Below, one piece after another: positions 16,723-26,401 of a DNA stretch of 64,000 bases (positions within the stretch are counted from its first letter, which is position 1; each line of letters begins with the position of its first letter). This DNA comes from Streptomyces sp. DG1A-41 (lineage in GTDB: Bacteria; Actinomycetota; Actinomycetes; Streptomycetales; Streptomycetaceae): NCBI RefSeq assembly GCF_037055355.1, contig NZ_CP146350.1, positions 5,727,001-5,791,000 of the forward strand. The letters are read 5' to 3'. The notes below the pieces were generated by a model. That model saw only the letters and a list, made by a program, of their open reading frames with translations. It was not told where the DNA came from and ran no database searches. The position numbers were made by a program, and so were the translations under genes.

Positions 16723-18476
16723 CAGTACTTACGCTCCATCGGCTGGTAGCGGGTCTGGACGACCGGCTTGTAGTCGAGACGGACGGTTTCGGAGCCGTCG
16801 GCGCCGACTTCGCGGTACGCCATGGTGTGGCGCATGAAGTTGACGTCGTCGCGGTTCGGGTAGTCCTCGCGGTAGTGACCGCCGCGGGACTCCTTGCGGG
16901 CGAGCGCGGAGACCGCCATGACCTCGGCGAGGTCGAGCAGGTTGCCCAGCTCGATGGCCTCCAGCAGGTCCGTGTTGAACCGCTTGCCCTTGTCCTGGAT
17001 CGACACGTTCTTGTAGCGCTCGCGCAGCTCCGCGATCTTCTCGACCGCAGTCTTGATCGTCTGCTCGGTGCGGAACACCATGACGTTGGCGTCCATGGTC
17101 TCCTGGAGCTCCCGGCGCAGCGTCGTCACGCGCTCGGTGCCGGTGGAGTCGCGCAGCATCTCCACCTGCTTGATCACGAACTCGGCCGGGTTCTCCGGCA
17201 GTTCGACGAAGTCCGCCGTCTGGGAGTACTCGGCCGCGGCGATGCCGGCCCGCTTGCCGAAGACGTTGATGTCCAGGAGCGAGTTCGTGCCGAGGCGGTT
17301 CGCGCCGTGCACCGACACGCAGGCGACCTCGCCGGCCGCGTACAGGCCCGGGACGACCGTGGTGTTGTCCGCCAGGACCTCACCCTCGACGTTCGTCGGG
17401 ATGCCGCCCATCGCGTAGTGGGCAGTGGGCTGGATCGGGATCGGGTCCGTGTACGGCTCGATGCCGAGGTACGTACGGGCGAACTCGGTGATGTCGGGCA
17501 GCTTGGCGTCCAGCTGCTCCGGAGGGAGGTGGGTGAGGTCGAGGTAGACGTGGTCGCCCTCGGGGCCGCAGCCGCGGCCTTCCCGGATCTCCGTGTAGAT
17601 GGACCTCGACACCACGTCTCGCGAGGCCAGGTCCTTCATGACCGGCGCGTACTTCTCCATGAAGCGCTCGCCGTCCTTGTTGCGGAGGATGCCGCCCTCA
17701 CCACGGGCGCCCTCCGTCAGCAGGATGCCCATGCGCCAGATGCCGGTCGGGTGGAACTGGAAGAACTCCATGTCCTCCAGCGGGATGCCCCGGCGGTAGA
17801 CGGCCGCCTGGCCGTCACCGGTCAGCGTGTGCGCGTTGGACGTCACCTTGAAGAACTTGCCGCAGCCGCCGGAGGCGTAGATCACGGCCTTCGCCTGGAA
17901 GACGTGGATCTCGCCGGTGGCGAGCTCGTACGCCACGACACCGGCCGACTTCTTGACGCCGTCGACCTCGGTGATCAGCTGGTCCAGGACGTAGAACTCG
18001 TTGAAGAACTCCACGCCCTCCTTGACACAGTTCTGGTACAGCGTCTGGAGGATCATGTGGCCGGTGCGGTCGGCCGCGTAGCAGGAGCGGCGGACCGGGG
18101 CCTCGCCGTGGTTACGGCTGTGACCGCCGAAGCGGCGCTGGTCGATCGTGCCGTTCGGGGTGCGGTTGAACGGCAGGCCCATCTTCTCCAGGTCGAGGAC
18201 GGAGTCGATGGCCTCCTTCGCCAGGATCTCGGCGGCGTCCTGGTCGACCAGGTAGTCACCGCCCTTGACCGTGTCGAAGGTGTGCCACTCCCAGTTGTCC
18301 TCCTCCACGTTGGCCAGCGCGGCGGCCATGCCGCCCTGCGCGGCGCCCGTGTGGGAGCGGGTCGGGTAGAGCTTGGTGAGCACGGCGGTGCGGCTGCGCT
18401 TCGTCGACTCGATGGCGGCGCGCATACCGGCGCCACCGGCGCCGACGATGACGGTGTCGTACTTGTGGATCTTCAT
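16722..18476 (-). CDS. sdhA: Succinate dehydrogenase flavoprotein subunit
   Basis: Catalytic subunit of complex II, oxidising succinate to fumarate with covalently bound FAD; 584 residues. The dinucleotide fold opens at [17 protein letters not shown] (8-24). The flavinylation region reads [16 protein letters not shown], with the FAD-bearing His in SHTGAAQ. Active-site stretches [15 protein letters not shown] and [13 protein letters not shown] are intact. Located between sdhD and sdhB in one operon. The ATG at 18476 follows sdhD by 19 bp. Confidence 0.98.
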   Translation of the reverse strand: MKIHKYDTVIVGAGGAGMRAAIESTKRSRTAVLTKLYPTRSHTGAAQGGMAAALANVEEDNWEWHTFDTVKGGDYLVDQDAAEILAKEAIDSVLDLEKMGLPFNRTPNGTIDQRRFGGHSRNHGEAPVRRSCYAADRTGHMILQTLYQNCVKEGVEFFNEFYVLDQLITEVDGVKKSAGVVAYELATGEIHVFQAKAVIYASGGCGKFFKVTSNAHTLTGDGQAAVYRRGIPLEDMEFFQFHPTGIWRMGILLTEGARGEGGILRNKDGERFMEKYAPVMKDLASRDVVSRSIYTEIREGRGCGPEGDHVYLDLTHLPPEQLDAKLPDITEFARTYLGIEPYTDPIPIQPTAHYAMGGIPTNVEGEVLADNTTVVPGLYAAGEVACVSVHGANRLGTNSLLDINVFGKRAGIAAAEYSQTADFVELPENPAEFVIKQVEMLRDSTGTERVTTLRRELQETMDANVMVFRTEQTIKTAVEKIAELRERYKNVSIQDKGKRFNTDLLEAIELGNLLDLAEVMAVSALARKESRGGHYREDYPNRDDVNFMRHTMAYREVGADGSETVRLDYKPVVQTRYQPMERKY

Positions 18477-18495
18477 GATTCTCGCAGCCCCGTGC

Positions 18496-18978
18496 CTAGC
18501 GGATGTTCGGGTCGAAGGTGAAGATCACCAGCGTGCCCAGCAGGATGGTGAACACCGTGGCGGTGTAGAGCAGGCCCTTGAGCCACAGCCGGGTGTTCGC
18601 GCGCTCCGCGTAGTCGTTGATGACCGTGCGCAGGCCGTTGGCGCCGTGCAGCATCGCGAGCCACAGCATCAGCAGGTCCCAGACCTGCCAGAAGGGGCTC
18701 GCCCAGCGGCCCGCCACGAAGGCGAAGCCGATCTTGGAGACACCGCCGTCCAGCACGAGCTGGATCAGCAGGTGGCCGAGGACCAGGACGACCAGCAACA
18801 CGCCCGACAGGCGCATGAACAGCCAGGCGGCCAGCTCGAAGTTGCCCCGGGTGGTCTTCGGGGTCTTCTTGGTGCGCTTGCGCGGGGCCTCGATGAGGGG
18901 CGCCGGGTTGTCGACGGTGTAGACGGCGCCGCCCTCGACGGGGCCGACGCCGGCAGCGGTCTTCTCAGTCGTGGACAT
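18496..18978 (-). CDS. sdhD: Succinate dehydrogenase membrane anchor subunit
   Basis: 160-residue membrane anchor with three helices after a long polar N-terminus (about 45 residues). Helices include [39 protein letters not shown] and [20 protein letters not shown]. The His in VLGHLL is a candidate haem ligand and the LHGANGLR stretch is typical of actinobacterial SdhD, where it helps form the quinone site. It lies 5 bp after sdhC. Confidence 0.93.
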   Translation of the reverse strand: MSTTEKTAAGVGPVEGGAVYTVDNPAPLIEAPRKRTKKTPKTTRGNFELAAWLFMRLSGVLLVVLVLGHLLIQLVLDGGVSKIGFAFVAGRWASPFWQVWDLLMLWLAMLHGANGLRTVINDYAERANTRLWLKGLLYTATVFTILLGTLVIFTFDPNIR

Positions 18979-18983
18979 TGGCG

Positions 18984-19364
18984 TCAGCTCCCGAAGAGTT
19001 CACGAGCGGCGTGGCCGAGAACGGGGTAGATCGCCCCGAGCATCAGCACGACCCAGAGCGCGACGACGGCCCAGAGCATCTGCTTCTGGTACCGGGCGCC
19101 CTTGATCCAGAAGTCGACGGCGATGACGCGCAGGCCGTTGAGCGCGTGGAAGAGGATGGCGGCGACGAGGCCGTACTCCAGCAGCGCGACGATCGGCGTC
19201 TTGTACGTGGCCACGACGTTGTCGTAGGCCTCGGGCGACACACGGACGAGTGCGGTGTCCAGCACGTGAACGAACAGGAAGAAGAAGATGAGGACGCCGG
19301 TGACTCGGTGAGCCACCCAGGACCACATTCCTTCCCGGCCGCGGTACAGCGTTCCAGCCGGCAC
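18984..19364 (-). CDS. sdhC: Succinate dehydrogenase cytochrome b subunit
   Basis: 126-residue cytochrome b556-type anchor of complex II. The opening AGTLYRGREGMWSWVAHRVT and the helix VLIFFFLFVHVLDTALV, with His residues in AHRVTG and FVHVLD, fit the haem-binding SdhC of Streptomyces. GTG 19364 is preferred over the upstream ATG at 19505 because GGAGGA lies eight bases before it and homologues start here. First gene of sdhCDAB; its promoter should lie in 19365-19620, where no gene is seen. Confidence 0.93.
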   Translation of the reverse strand: MPAGTLYRGREGMWSWVAHRVTGVLIFFFLFVHVLDTALVRVSPEAYDNVVATYKTPIVALLEYGLVAAILFHALNGLRVIAVDFWIKGARYQKQMLWAVVALWVVLMLGAIYPVLGHAARELFGS

Positions 19365-19620
19365 GGAAGTTTCCTCCGGGAGCGGGGATTGGGGCCGCGC
19401 CGGCTTGGTGTGTCGGTCGGGCCCGGCCGGGTACGGTCCACCGGCCCCCAGCATCGTAGCGAGGCGCTGCCGCTGGGCTGAGCCGGGGTCTGGCTGTGTG
19501 ATCAAACTGGCATGCGTACGGGCTAGCCTTCGGCGGCTTCTGGGGTGGGGTGTCCTGTTATCGGCCGGGTGTGGCGCCGTCGTGGCTTGTCGCGCCCACG
19601 CGGCGGTAGCCGCATATCGA

Positions 19621-20079
19621 CTACAGCCCCGCGCCCCTGAGGGCGTGGACCAGCCGTTCCCTTGCCAGGCGCCGTAGCTCGTCGGCCACCACCATCCGCT
19701 CCTCCTCCGGATCGTTGGTCAATCGTGACCGGATGGCTTCCAGGAGGCGGTCCAGGGTCTCCGCCGGCGCCACGTCGGCCAGGCAGATGACGAACACGTG
19801 TCCGAAGCGGGCCTCATAGGCGGCGTGCGCTGCGCTGAGGGCCGTGTGGGCCGCGGAGTAGGTGTCCGGCGGGAGGGTCGGCAGGGACTCGGCTGCCAGT
19901 GCCTCGGTCAGGTCGGGCCAGGTCAGGTCGTAGGCCGCTTCGTCCGCCGCGGCCAGCAGGGAGGCCAGGTCCGGATAGGGGCGGTGTTTCGCGACCCGCC
20001 GGGACCAGCGGGGGCTGCGCAGGCAGGAGAGGAGCGTCTGCTCCAGGGCCTGAGCGGAGGCTGCGTTGAAGTGCTCCAC
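19621..20079 (-). CDS. OHCU decarboxylase-like protein
   Basis: 152-residue helical protein resembling 2-oxo-4-hydroxy-4-carboxy-5-ureidoimidazoline decarboxylase (UraD), which makes S-allantoin in purine breakdown. Matches include an FNAASAQALEQTLLSCLRSP opening, RRVAKHRPYPDLASLLAAAD, and FGHVFVICLADVAPAETLD followed by RLTNDPEEERMVVADELRRL. No other purine-catabolism gene lies beside it, and I could not point to the family's usual catalytic His-Pro motif, so this may be a divergent member. ATG 20079 chosen as the first Met before the FN motif. Confidence 0.7.
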   Translation of the reverse strand: MEHFNAASAQALEQTLLSCLRSPRWSRRVAKHRPYPDLASLLAAADEAAYDLTWPDLTEALAAESLPTLPPDTYSAAHTALSAAHAAYEARFGHVFVICLADVAPAETLDRLLEAIRSRLTNDPEEERMVVADELRRLARERLVHALRGAGL

Positions 20080-20304
20080 GGGTATGGCGAGTCGGCCGGG
20101 GAGGTCTGGGAGACGGTGCGCAGGCAGCGTGGGTCCTTGTGGGCGTCACGTGTGTCGGCAGGGCATGTTGTGAGAGATGTGACGTCACGCTATCGAGTAC
20201 GACCATGACGTGTCCGATGGATGCCCGAATTTCACCCGGGAGAGAGAGTTTCGCGACGCGTGGTGGACGCGCGCCGGGTGGCATGGGGTCTTAGGTTGGC
20301 GGGT

Positions 20305-21966
20305 GTGAGTCAGCACAGGCGCCGGGGTTCGGCGAAGCAGGTGAAGCAGCGGCAGCAGCGGCAGGTGCTGGTCGCGGCCATGGCCGTCGCGCTGGTCGTG
20401 GTCGTGGCCGGGGTGAGTCTGGGGCTCTGGGCGGCCTCGGGTGGCGACGGCGGGCCGGAGGCCAGATCCTCCCAGGGCCGGACCGCGGCCGCCCCGCACG
20501 GCACCTCGCCGGAGGACGCCCCGAGTCCGAGCCGCTCGTACGCCCTGTCCAAGGCGCCGCGGACGATCCCCGCCGTGCGCGAGCACACCGCGGCGCGCGG
20601 CCCGGGCTGGCGTCCCGCGAGCGGGAACCGGGTCGTCGTGGACGACCCGGCGCTGGCCGACGAGGGCCGGCTGATCGCCGGTGAGCTGGGCCTGACGTAC
20701 GAGGGCGAGAAGGACGACCGGCGCGCCGGGGACCTGCGGCTGACGCTGAACGAGGACAAGGGCGCGAACCCGGAGTCGTACGTCATGACCGTGCGCGGCG
20801 GGCGGGTGGAGATCAGCGGACCCGCCGACGCGGGCGTCTTCTACGGCACCCGCACCCTCAAGCAGGAGGTGCACGACGGCGGCACGGCGCCCGAGGGCGT
20901 GGTGCGGGACGAGCCGGCCAAGGCGCAGCGCGGGTTCATGCTGGACATCGCGCGCAAGAACTTCACGGCGGGCTGGATCGAGGACCGGGTCCGGGAGCTG
21001 GGCGATCTGAAGTTCAACCAGCTCGGTCTGCACTTCTCCGACGACCAGGGGTTCCGGATCGAGTCCGACTCGCACCCGGAGATCGTGTCCCGGCAGCATC
21101 TGACCAAGGCGCAGGTGCGGAAGATCATCGACCTCGCGGAGAGCCGGCACATCACCGTCGTGCCCGAGATCGACTCCCCGGGGCACCTCGGCGCGGTCAT
21201 CGACGCCCACCCCGACCTCCAGCTGCGCACCGCGCAGGGGTCGGCGGTGCAGGGGGCCATCGACATCTCCAAGAGCGAGAGCGCCGACATCGTCGACGAC
21301 CTGCTGAACGAGTACGCGGACCTGTTCCCGGGCGGGCCTTGGCACCTCGGCGGCGACGAGTACCAGGCACTGGTGCGCTCCGATCCGGAGGCGTCGTTCC
21401 CGCAGCTGGCCACCGCCGCGCGGGAGAGGTACGGCTCCGGCGCGACGGTCGCCGACCTCGCCACCGGCTGGCTCAACGACCGGGCCGACACCGTCCGCAA
21501 GCACCAGCGCACCCCGCGCGCGTGGAACGACGGTTTCTTCCGCGGCACCTCCGTCAAGGCGGACAGGGACATCCAGGTCGCCTACTGGACCGGCAAGGAG
21601 ATCGGCGCCCGGCAGCCGGCGGAGTACCTGGCCGAGGGCCGGAAGGTGATCAACTACAACGACGAGTTCCTGTACTACGTGCTCGGCCAGCCGCAGACCT
21701 TCGTCTATCCGACGGGGCAGCGGATCTACGAGCAGTGGACGCCACGCGTGCTGCGCGGCACGACGGCCGTGCCGGAGCGCTACGACGGGCAGATCCTCGG
21801 CGGGTCCTTCGCCGTCTGGTGCGACCTCGCGAACGCGCAGACGCAGGACCAGGTGGCGGCCGGGATCCGGATGCCGCTGCGGGCCACCGTCCAGAAGCTG
21901 TGGGACCCCGACAGGCCCGAGCTGTCCTGGGCGGAGTTCCGGGCGCTTGCGGACAGGCTGGGCTGA
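20305..21966 (+). CDS. Secreted beta-N-acetylhexosaminidase, GH20
   Basis: Glycoside hydrolase family 20 enzyme, 553 residues from GTG 20305, that removes terminal GlcNAc/GalNAc, for example from chitin oligomers or wall fragments. A basic N-terminus and one hydrophobic helix (about 19-43) indicate export with membrane anchoring. An N-terminal GH20b-type domain with PADAGVFYGTRTLKQ precedes the barrel, in which FMLDIARKNFT, LHFSDDQGFRIES and VVPEIDSPGHLGA are typical. The catalytic Asp-Glu pair is D351-E352 in WHLGGDEYQ, acting by substrate-assisted catalysis. ATG 20221 is in frame but has no ribosome site. A 10-bp hairpin (21982-22009) follows the stop. Confidence 0.93.
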   Translation: MSQHRRRGSAKQVKQRQQRQVLVAAMAVALVVVVAGVSLGLWAASGGDGGPEARSSQGRTAAAPHGTSPEDAPSPSRSYALSKAPRTIPAVREHTAARGPGWRPASGNRVVVDDPALADEGRLIAGELGLTYEGEKDDRRAGDLRLTLNEDKGANPESYVMTVRGGRVEISGPADAGVFYGTRTLKQEVHDGGTAPEGVVRDEPAKAQRGFMLDIARKNFTAGWIEDRVRELGDLKFNQLGLHFSDDQGFRIESDSHPEIVSRQHLTKAQVRKIIDLAESRHITVVPEIDSPGHLGAVIDAHPDLQLRTAQGSAVQGAIDISKSESADIVDDLLNEYADLFPGGPWHLGGDEYQALVRSDPEASFPQLATAARERYGSGATVADLATGWLNDRADTVRKHQRTPRAWNDGFFRGTSVKADRDIQVAYWTGKEIGARQPAEYLAEGRKVINYNDEFLYYVLGQPQTFVYPTGQRIYEQWTPRVLRGTTAVPERYDGQILGGSFAVWCDLANAQTQDQVAAGIRMPLRATVQKLWDPDRPELSWAEFRALADRLG

Positions 21967-21981
21967 CCACGCACGAATTGG

Positions 21982-22009
21982 CCCGTACGGCTGCGAACCG
22001 CCGTACGGG
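21982..22009 (+). terminator. Terminator after hexosaminidase gene
   Basis: CCCGTACGGC at 21982-21991 pairs with its complement at 22000-22009 around an eight-base loop, 15 bp after the GH20 stop. Confidence 0.7.
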
Positions 22010-22062
22010 TGTGGTGGTCTTCTGAGACGAGCCGAATCGAATATGCCGGGGGGAACCGGAGC

Positions 22063-22569
22063 ATGGGGTACTGGGGGTACTTCGTCGTGGGCCGTGGGCA
22101 GCGGCCGCTGGCGGAGCTGGACGCACTGGTGGGCGCGACGGAGGCGATGGTGCGGCGCACCTCGGCGCCGGGCGGGTGGCAGGTCTGGGAGTACCCGAGC
22201 AGCGACGGCGACGTCGGGAACATGAACGCCCTCGCCCGGGAGACCGGGGCGCCCGCGCTGTTCGGGTACGTCATGAACAGCGAGTGCGTGGTGCTGGAGG
22301 CCGCGGCGCCGGAGAGCGGGACGTGGACGACCTGCCTCGCCCGGGCCGCCATGGCCGGGTACCTGGGGGCCGGCCGGGAGGGCCTCACGCTGGAGGACTA
22401 CTTCCTCGAACCGCGCGACGCCGCCGGGCACGCCGTCCGCTGGGCCGCGGAGGCCGGGCGCGAAGTGAACGCCGACGCGCTGGTGGACGTACTCACTTCA
22501 GACCCCGATCCCCTGGCCGAAAATCTCTTCTTCCGCTTCCTCGACCGACTGGGCGTCGTGCCCCTGTGA
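22063..22569 (+). CDS. Conserved hypothetical protein
   Basis: 168-residue soluble, acidic protein starting MGYWGYFVVGRG. No signal peptide, membrane helix or known motif is seen. ATG 22063 follows a GGGGGG stretch at 22047-22053. It heads a run of three small unrecognised genes on the plus strand (22063, 22678, 23386). Codon use is like its neighbours, so it is probably native. Confidence 0.7.
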   Translation: MGYWGYFVVGRGQRPLAELDALVGATEAMVRRTSAPGGWQVWEYPSSDGDVGNMNALARETGAPALFGYVMNSECVVLEAAAPESGTWTTCLARAAMAGYLGAGREGLTLEDYFLEPRDAAGHAVRWAAEAGREVNADALVDVLTSDPDPLAENLFFRFLDRLGVVPL

Positions 22570-22677
22570 CGTTCCGGGGCTGTTGCACGCAGTAAGGGGA
22601 AGTGCGGGTTCCGTGAGGGGTGAGGGCTGGAAGCGGCCTGGTAGGGCCCTGAACAAGGCCCGCGGAGGGAGGCGTGG

Positions 22678-23232
22678 ATGAGCCTGGTGGAGTTGATCGC
22701 ACAGGCCGACGAACGCGGGCTGGCCGCGAGCGGGCTGGCTTGTTTGGATCGGTGTGTGCCCCTCCTGGGCGGCGACGACGAGATCCTGCGGCCGCTGTGG
22801 GCGAGCCTCACCGACACCGCCCGTACCGGCGACTGGGGTGAAGGGCTGGAGCTGGCGCGCGGCAAGCTGGACGCCGCCGGCACCGGGGACGAGGCGGTCG
22901 TGCTCGCCCACCGGATGCTCGAGGCCGCTCCCGTCGAGCGGTCCCCCGCCGGGGTACGGGTGTGGGCCGACGCCTGCTCCGTCGCCTCCCTCCAGATCCA
23001 CCGCCTCCTCGACACCGCCGAGGACGACGCCTCGTCGGTCTCCGTGCGCCGCGAAGGTCGTACGGAGGGCATGTCGCCGCTCGTCGCCGCGGAACTGCGC
23101 CGCCAGATCACCGTCCTGGAGGTCCTGGCCGGACACGGCCCGGCCGGGCTGCGGCGGGCGCTGGAGGTGTCGACCGAGGGGCGGCGGGTGCTGCGCGCGG
23201 TCGTCTCGCGCCGGAGTCGGCAGCAGGGCTGA
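22678..23232 (+). CDS. Conserved hypothetical helical protein
   Basis: 184-residue, mostly helical, acidic protein (MSLVELIAQADERGLAASGL start). No catalytic motif, signal or membrane segment is seen. ATG 22678 is preceded by GCGGAGGGAGGC, a good ribosome site. About 110 bp after the previous gene and 150 bp before the next; whether they form one transcript is unclear. Confidence 0.7.
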   Translation: MSLVELIAQADERGLAASGLACLDRCVPLLGGDDEILRPLWASLTDTARTGDWGEGLELARGKLDAAGTGDEAVVLAHRMLEAAPVERSPAGVRVWADACSVASLQIHRLLDTAEDDASSVSVRREGRTEGMSPLVAAELRRQITVLEVLAGHGPAGLRRALEVSTEGRRVLRAVVSRRSRQQG

Positions 23233-23385
23233 GGACCGGACCGCTGGGCCTCCGACCGGCCTAAACCCCCTTTCCTGGAAGAGTCCTGTGACCGTCGTGG
23301 GGCCGACGTGGGGCGGTCCTGCGCCGGTTGCGGGCAGCCGCCGATTCCGTGTGACGAAACGCCACGCCGCAGCGCTTTCCGGGAT

Positions 23386-23781
23386 GTGACGACTCAGCAG
23401 GAAACCAGGCCCTCGGCCGCGGCCAAGCCGCTGCGGTGGGCGGCGGACACCGTGGCGACCATGCGCGAGGGAGCACGGCTGCGCCTCGACTACTCGGCAC
23501 AGAGTCTGTGGAGCATCGACCGGATGATCGAGGGGATACGGCGGGAAGGAGCGCCGTACGCCGCCGTGCAGGAGGTGCTGCGCGGGTTCGGGGCCTACGC
23601 CGGTGAGGTGATGGCGCGTCAGACCGGGGCCGAGTGGTGGGCGACGGGCGGCGACCACTGGATCCGCACCCCCGACGGACGCCTCTGGGACCCGATCGAC
23701 GAGGCCCGCCGCTGTTACGCCGGGCACGGCTCGCTGCGGCTGCTGTGCCGGGACGCGACGACGGCCGCACCCCGGAACTAG
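23386..23781 (+). CDS. Small hypothetical protein
   Basis: 131 residues from GTG 23386; an in-frame ATG at 23308 is possible but the extra residues look unprotein-like. The C-terminal half reads EWWATGGDHWIRTPDGRLWDP, with several Trp and His. No family recognised. Convergent with the amidase gene, with stops 2 bp apart. Confidence 0.6.
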   Translation: MTTQQETRPSAAAKPLRWAADTVATMREGARLRLDYSAQSLWSIDRMIEGIRREGAPYAAVQEVLRGFGAYAGEVMARQTGAEWWATGGDHWIRTPDGRLWDPIDEARRCYAGHGSLRLLCRDATTAAPRN

Positions 23782-23783
23782 CG

Positions 23784-24956
23784 TCAGCGCGCGAGCACCA
23801 CCGTGGCGTCGCCCTCGGTTCCGGGAGCGGCCGGCTCCAGGGCTTTGGGCTTGGCGGTCGTCCCGGCGAGGGTACGGATCTCGGGCAGGTCGGCGTAGAG
23901 GTTCTGGCCGGGGCACTCGGTCGGATAGCCGTCGCGGTGGCCGGAGATGCGGTGCAGCGTGGCCTTCTGGCCCGCCTTGTACTTGCCGTTGTCGGCACCG
24001 GCGGTGAGCACCACCGTCCCGGTCGGGTCGATGCCGTACAGGCCGAGCTTCCAGGCCGCGACCTTGGCGACCGACTTGCGCACGGCGGTGTTCGCGGTCG
24101 TCTTGGTGTAGTCGCCGAGCACCGAGACGCTGCTGGTGCCGGTGTTGAAGCCGTAGGTGTGCGCGCCGAGGACGGGTCTGTCGATGCCGCCCGCACGGCC
24201 CTCGAAGACCGTGCCGCACTTGTCGACGAGGAAGTGGTAGCCGATGTCGTTCCAGCCGTTGCTCCGCACGTGGTAGAGGAACACGCCGCGCACGATCGAC
24301 GCCGAGTCGGCGCAGGTGTAGTCGTTGGTGCCCGCCGTGTGGTGGACGAACATCGCCTGGGTGCCGGTGGTGTAGGTGGGCGGGTCCTTCACCAGGGACT
24401 CGTCGGCGCCCCAGGCGGAGCGTGAGGTGACGGCGGGACGTTCGGCGGCGGGCCCACCGGCGGCCGGGGCGGCGGCGTCCGGTTCGACGACCGTGGTGTG
24501 CACGGCGTCCGACCCGCCGTCCGGGTCGACCAGCTCGACGCGCAGCCCCTCGGGCAGCCGCGTGCCCGACACCCGCACCTGGATGCCGTCCGAGGGCCCG
24601 GTCCACAGCGGCTGGGTGCCGCCCCGGACTCCGGCGCGGTGGCGGTCGGGGCCGGTCTCGGGCGTCCGGACGTCGGTGTCGAGGGCGTGCCACGCGCTCC
24701 ATTCGCCGCTCTCGCGGGAGCGGGTGCGTACCTGCGCGGTACCGTCCAGGGCCGCGGCCGGGTCGTCCCAGGTGACGCCGATCATGCTGAACGGCTCGGT
24801 GGTGCGCGGGGCGAGGGACCGCTCGTGCGGGTCACCGTCCGGCACCCGGACGGTGTGCACGCCGTCGGAGGAGGAGGTCCGGGCGGGCTGGGTGAGGCCG
24901 AGCGTGCCGGCGGCCAGGGCGGTGGCGACGGCGGTGTGCAGCAGGAGGCGTGTCAT
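23784..24956 (-). CDS. Secreted PGRP-type N-acetylmuramoyl-L-alanine amidase
   Basis: 390-residue exported protein with an amidase_2/peptidoglycan-recognition domain in its C-terminal half. The N-terminal segment MTRLLLHTAVATALAAGTLG is a signal peptide. Residues about 40-165 form a beta-rich domain with SGEWSAWHAL. The catalytic domain (about 175-350) starts SRSAWGADESL; zinc ligands are in FVHHTAGT and in the RISGHRDGYPTECPG stretch, and YHFLVDKCGTVFEGR is characteristic. It cleaves the muramoyl-L-alanine bond in the wall. Upstream (24957-25131) is a leader with a short AT-richer stretch and no gene. Confidence 0.92.
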   Translation of the reverse strand: MTRLLLHTAVATALAAGTLGLTQPARTSSSDGVHTVRVPDGDPHERSLAPRTTEPFSMIGVTWDDPAAALDGTAQVRTRSRESGEWSAWHALDTDVRTPETGPDRHRAGVRGGTQPLWTGPSDGIQVRVSGTRLPEGLRVELVDPDGGSDAVHTTVVEPDAAAPAAGGPAAERPAVTSRSAWGADESLVKDPPTYTTGTQAMFVHHTAGTNDYTCADSASIVRGVFLYHVRSNGWNDIGYHFLVDKCGTVFEGRAGGIDRPVLGAHTYGFNTGTSSVSVLGDYTKTTANTAVRKSVAKVAAWKLGLYGIDPTGTVVLTAGADNGKYKAGQKATLHRISGHRDGYPTECPGQNLYADLPEIRTLAGTTAKPKALEPAAPGTEGDATVVLAR

Positions 24957-25131
24957 GCGCGGCTCGATTCCGGTCCTCTGGGGGGCGATGGGATGCGGTG
25001 ATCGTCATCGTCATTCCCCCCTGTGGAGCTGTCCGTTCGGTCTGCCGGAGAAATCCGGCAAACGGCGGAGGAGCGGCGCAGGACCGGCAGGGGCCCCGTG
25101 CGGTGCACGGAGCCCCCGAGGTGTCACGGCG

Positions 25132-25330
25132 TCAGCGTCCGGCCGGGTTGGCGTCCGTCGGTGTGCCCAGCGTGGGCTTGCTGAAGACGACGGAGTCGGC
25201 GTAGCCGAGGCCGGTGCTGTTGCTCGGCGGTCCAGCAGGATGCCGTCGCCCCCGTCCTCGCCGTCGGCGCCGAACGTGAGGCCCGCCCGGCCGAAGCCGG
25301 ACACTGGCCACATCGGCACCCGGCGTCACA
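25132..25330 (-). pseudogene. Possible remnant of a secreted protein
   Basis: The minus strand carries two short coherent stretches in different frames: VSGFGRAGLTFGADGEDGGD (near 25310-25250) and, after a frame change, STGLGYADSVVFSKPTLGTP ending in TGA at 25132-25134. No start or family can be given. The rest of the 24957-25535 gap holds no convincing gene. Confidence 0.35.
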
Positions 25331-25535
25331 CGGTGCCACTCACCCAGCGCACACCTGCGACGGCCATACGTCGCCCGGTTGTGCAGATTCGCGTGCTCGC
25401 GCAGTACGGTTGCCGCGGTCCGTACCGCGCGGGGAGCCCCCGCGTGCTGTGACATTTCTCCGCAGCCCGGCGCTGATCAACGTGGAGGACGTGGCACGGA
25501 CGCGTTCCCCGCGGTGCGGGCGCACCGGGCAGGGC

Positions 25536-26222
25536 ATGCCGGGCATCCGGGATGTTCCGGCCGGAGCGGATCCGCCGCGAACCCGGTACGGACGAGGACG
25601 GTTTTTGGGCCAGCGAGGGGAACCCCGGCGCACGCAGGAGCGCGACGGGGAACTGGGCGCGGCCGTCGCGCGGGCCCAGAACGGTGACGAGGCGGCCTTC
25701 GCGGTCGCCTACCGGATCGTGCAGCCCGGACTGCTCGGCTACTTGCGCGGACTGGTCGGGGAGGACGCGGAGGACGTGGCCTCCGACGCCTGGCTGGAGA
25801 TCGCCCGGGACCTGGGGCGGTTCAAGGGCGACGGGGCCGGGTTCCGCGGCTGGACGGCGACCATCGCCCGGCACCGGGCGCTGGACCACCTGCGCCGCCA
25901 GCGCGTACGGCCGAGGTCGTCCGCGCTGGAGCAGGACGTCCTGGACCTGCCCGGGCCGCACAGCACCCACGACCAGGCGCTGGAGGCCATGTCCACCGAG
26001 CAGGCCCTTCGGCTGGTCAGCGGCCTGCCGCAGGACCAGGCCGAGGCCGTGCTGCTCCGGGTCGTGGTGGGGCTGGACGGACCCGCCGCCGCCCGCGTCC
26101 TCGGCAAGCGGCCGGGGGCCGTGCGGACAGCCGCGTACCGGGGCCTGAAACGCCTCGCCACCCGGCTGGGCGCAGAAGGTGTGACGGATGAGGCTCCCCG
26201 GACGCTGGGGGAGTCGAAATGA
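25536..26222 (+). CDS. ECF-type RNA polymerase sigma factor (module 1)
   Basis: Sigma-70 family protein of about 228 residues with regions 2 and 4 only. Region 2 runs from AVARAQNGDEAAFAVAYR through LRGLVGEDAEDVASDAWLEI to RGWTATIARHRALDHLR. Region 4 is LPQDQAEAVLLRVVVGLDGP and KRPGAVRTAAYRGLKRL. It redirects polymerase to a specific promoter set, unknown here. ATG 25536 is a guess; TTG 25605 with GAGGA upstream would give a tighter N-terminus. The stop overlaps a short ORF start (ATGA at 26219), and a membrane protein follows at 26394. It is a close paralogue of the sigma factor at 27918. Confidence 0.88.
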   Translation: MPGIRDVPAGADPPRTRYGRGRFLGQRGEPRRTQERDGELGAAVARAQNGDEAAFAVAYRIVQPGLLGYLRGLVGEDAEDVASDAWLEIARDLGRFKGDGAGFRGWTATIARHRALDHLRRQRVRPRSSALEQDVLDLPGPHSTHDQALEAMSTEQALRLVSGLPQDQAEAVLLRVVVGLDGPAAARVLGKRPGAVRTAAYRGLKRLATRLGAEGVTDEAPRTLGESK

Positions 26223-26401
26223 GCGATGACGGCGGGCCGGGCGGAACGCCAGGGCCCGGTGGCCTGAACGGGGCGGACGAACGAGACGTATGGATCGGGC
26301 CCGGAACGCCGGGCCGCTGGGCCGGGTCGGCCGGGTCGTACGGACACGGCGGGCACCGCGGGACGTGTGGATCGAGCAGGGACGGAACAGAACATGGGTG
26401 A
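26219..26401 (+). CDS. Short Gly-rich ORF coupled to sigma gene (uncertain)
   Basis: 60-codon ORF whose ATG overlaps the sigma stop (ATGA). The product is Gly/Arg-rich with no motif. It may be a real coupled leader or only space left when the membrane-protein gene start moved downstream; the paralogous module at 28592 couples the membrane protein directly. Confidence 0.3.
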   Translation: MSDDGGPGGTPGPGGLNGADERDVWIGPGTPGRWAGSAGSYGHGGHRGTCGSSRDGTEHG

